DNA of 21,655 nucleotides from Kaiparowitsia sp041742695 (GTDB lineage Bacteria > Cyanobacteriota > Cyanobacteriia > Elainellales > Elainellaceae): contig JBGTOF010000085.1 in NCBI GenBank assembly GCA_041742695.1, positions 1-21,655 of the forward strand, given 5' to 3'. The number at the start of each line of letters is the position of its first letter. Position 1 is the stretch's first letter. The notes beneath the pieces are model-generated. The model was not told the origin of the DNA. It did not search any database and worked only from the letters and a program-made list of their open reading frames with translations. Positions 20,509-21,655 of the stretch are shown here, in pieces. A program made the translations under genes and the position numbers.

Positions 20509-20919
20509 CAATGCCGCCTGCAGCGCTGCAATGCCCGCCTTCGCGACCTCTACATCTTGCGACCCTGTGCCAGAGCCGACGCCCACCGCGCCCACCACGT
20601 CACCCTCTAGCACAATCGGCACCCCACCTTTGAGGTTCGTCAACTGTCCACCGGTTGCTAAGGCGAGCTTAAGCTCTACATCTTCAGCCACGCCACCCGT
20701 CGGCACTCGCGATGAAGCCGCGGTAATGGCCTTCTGTGTGGCAGAAATTTGGCTCAGCACCTTGGCCCCATCCATGCGAATGTAGGCCAGCAGGTTGCCG
20801 CCTGTGTCTACGACTGCAATGCACTGAGGCACCCCCATAGCCTCGGCCTGGGCGATCGCCCCCTGCAACACCACTAGGGCTCCGGCATGGGTGAGTTCTT
20901 GGCTGGGTCGAATATACAT
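20494..20919 (-). CDS. GlcG/HbpS-family protein (putative heme-binding)
   Basis: A single-domain protein of about 141 aa. Family motifs are ALVVLQGAIAQAEAMGVPQCIAVVDTGGNLLA near the N-terminus, then RMDGA, TQKAITAASSRVPT, LKGGVPIVLEGDVVGAVGVGSG, and a final helix with a DVEVAKAG start. HbpS homologues bind heme; GlcG homologues have no established role. The frame is open upstream to 21138, but that part (Cys-rich, low similarity) looks noncoding. ATG 20919 gives MYIRPSQELTHAG, like the starts I know, with GGAA six bases ahead. ATG 20934 and ATG 20940 are in-frame alternatives. No signal peptide with the chosen start. The gene lies upstream of the amidohydrolase on the same strand but is separated by repeats, so an operon is uncertain. 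Confidence 0.88.
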   Translation of the reverse strand: MYIRPSQELTHAGALVVLQGAIAQAEAMGVPQCIAVVDTGGNLLAYIRMDGAKVLSQISATQKAITAASSRVPTGGVAEDVELKLALATGGQLTNLKGGVPIVLEGDVVGAVGVGSGTGSQDVEVAKAGIAALQAALQQPV

Positions 20920-20989
20920 CGCGTTCCGAATCATGGTCATCTGAATTATGAACAACACAACTGAATAAAACTGACCAAAGTGTACAATC

Positions 20990-21070
20990 TTGACCCTGCC
21001 CATCGCAGAACCCGATGAAATACAGCGCTTAACGCGCTGGCTTGAGGGTTTACAGCAACAACTGTCCTGA
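20990..21070 (+). CDS. Very short ORF or gene remnant (26 codons)
   Basis: TTG 20990 to TGA 21068-21070 reads MTLPIAEPDEIQRLTRWLEGLQQQLS. The peptide is a good amphipathic helix with a protein-like composition, unlike the other frames of this spacer. There is no ATG and no Shine-Dalgarno sequence, and a stop lies just upstream at 20972. It could be a small protein, the C-terminal remnant of a lost gene, or chance. It is divergent from the GlcG/HbpS-like gene. Confidence 0.2.
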   Translation: MTLPIAEPDEIQRLTRWLEGLQQQLS

Positions 21071-21185
21071 TCAAGCTCTCGGTTGCAATTGGGCGATATC
21101 GCGTATCCTGGTAGCAGTTGCACCGCTAGACAGATCACGAGTTTGGTAAACCTTTAATCCCTAGCTGCAAGCCATCGCGTCCCCT

Positions 21186-21197
21186 CAGCGATCGCTG
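21186..21197. repeat. Extended HIP1 palindrome
   Basis: CAGCGATCGCTG is a 12-bp perfect palindrome containing the HIP1 octamer, 27 bp before the start of the cyclic-nucleotide-binding-domain gene. HIP1 is abundant throughout the window, so a specific regulatory role is not implied. Confidence 0.6.
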
Positions 21198-21223
21198 CGC
21201 CGTCTACGTGACAGGATGCATTT

Positions 21224-21655
21224 ATGAGAAAAGCACTGTATCTGCTAGCTGCCATCAGCGATCGCGATTTTGAATGGCTGCTGAGCGTGGGCAAACACCA
21301 GGCTGTGGCCGCCGGTCAAGACCTGATTTTGGAAGGAAACCCGATCAACGCGCTTTACATTGTGCTCAGCGGCATATTTTCGGTATCTGTGGAAGGACTG
21401 GGCGGCAACGAACTTGCCCGCATCTCAACGGGAGAAGTGCTGGGTGAAATTTCGTTTATCGACGCGCGATCGCCCACCGCCACCGTGCGCGCCGTCGAAG
21501 ACTCGCTGGTGTGGGCCATTCCCCGCTCTCAGCTCACCGCTAAGCTGTCGCAGGATGTGGCGTTTTCATCGCACTTCTATCGGGCGATCGCCACCTTTTT
21601 GTCCGATCGCCTTCGCAACACTCTGAGTCGCCTTGGCTACAATAACGATTTTCCA
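21224..21655 (+). CDS. Cyclic-nucleotide-binding-domain protein, 3' end beyond window
   Basis: ATG 21224, with AGGA about eight bases upstream, opens a frame that runs off the window after 144 codons. Residues about 5-110 form a Crp/PKA-type effector domain: LYIVLSGIFSVSV (44-56), ARISTGEVLGEISFIDARSPTATVRA (65-90), then WAIPRSQL. The phosphate-binding-cassette GE is at 74-75. The arginine that contacts the cyclic phosphate in CAP (R82, in ERSA) aligns with P84 here, so cAMP binding is doubtful. The helix after 110 (SHFYRAIATFLSDRLRNTLSRLGY) looks like the C-helix. Whether a DNA-binding domain or another output follows cannot be seen. Confidence 0.88.
   Translation, partial: MRKALYLLAAISDRDFEWLLSVGKHQAVAAGQDLILEGNPINALYIVLSGIFSVSVEGLGGNELARISTGEVLGEISFIDARSPTATVRAVEDSLVWAIPRSQLTAKLSQDVAFSSHFYRAIATFLSDRLRNTLSRLGYNNDFP

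Noticed and set aside
20941..21138. Upstream extension of the GlcG/HbpS-like protein
   Set aside because: The Cys-rich extension does not fit the family, which begins close to MYIRPSQ; the frame is probably open by chance.
1..21655. CRISPR array, tRNA or rRNA gene, transposase, toxin-antitoxin or defence system
   Set aside because: No regularly spaced direct repeats, no GGTTCGAATCC-like tRNA arm in any spacer, and no matching protein motifs were seen.

Overview
The window is almost certainly from a cyanobacterium. The octamer GCGATCGC (HIP1) and its extensions recur dozens of times in genes and spacers. The gene content fits: a 724-residue type III glutamine synthetase, a cyanobacterial-type TPS-domain (filamentous haemagglutinin-like) exoprotein, and an intergenic repeat of the AAATCCCCCTT...AAGGGGGA kind. 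The DNA is moderately GC-rich. A filamentous, non-heterocystous lineage (Leptolyngbya/Nodosilinea-like) is a guess only. The region reads as chromosomal housekeeping plus surface genes. I found no CRISPR array, rRNA or tRNA gene, transposase, phage gene or defence cassette, and no clear undescribed multi-gene system.

Layout. Positions 1-152 hold a cluster of overlapping TAGCGT/ACGCTA dyads and a hairpin built from two inverted HIP1 sites. A small conserved-looking protein (162-395) precedes homoserine dehydrogenase (474-1814, threonine/methionine branch). Next is an exported protein with an acidic stalk and two tandem barrel-like domains (2063-3574), closed by a strong hairpin. A SixA-type phosphohistidine phosphatase follows (3754-4254). 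The largest gene (4477-9846) encodes a 1789-residue secreted TPS-domain protein with about 220-256-residue internal repeats; no TpsB transporter is present.

The central part alternates strands. A GMC oxidoreductase with an extra N-terminal beta-rich domain (10035-11831, minus) lies convergent to the exoprotein. An aldo/keto reductase (12224-13222, plus) converges on glnN (13323-15497, minus), with a hairpin between them. A gene-poor stretch with atypical composition (15498-16233) follows. Next come two DNA-repair genes on the minus strand, both dealing with abasic sites: a SRAP/YedK-type protein (16234-16965) and exonuclease III (17159-17944).

The right end carries a 54-codon ORF and plsY (18319-18984, phospholipid synthesis). 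A divergent cytosine-deaminase-like amidohydrolase (19005-20240, minus) follows, then a repeat-rich spacer and a GlcG/HbpS-family protein (20494-20919, minus). The last gene is the 5' part of a cyclic-nucleotide-binding-domain protein (21224 to the window edge).

Most genes act in separate pathways. The functional links I can argue for are the adjacent abasic-site repair genes and, more loosely, the cell-surface pair of barrel protein and TPS exoprotein.
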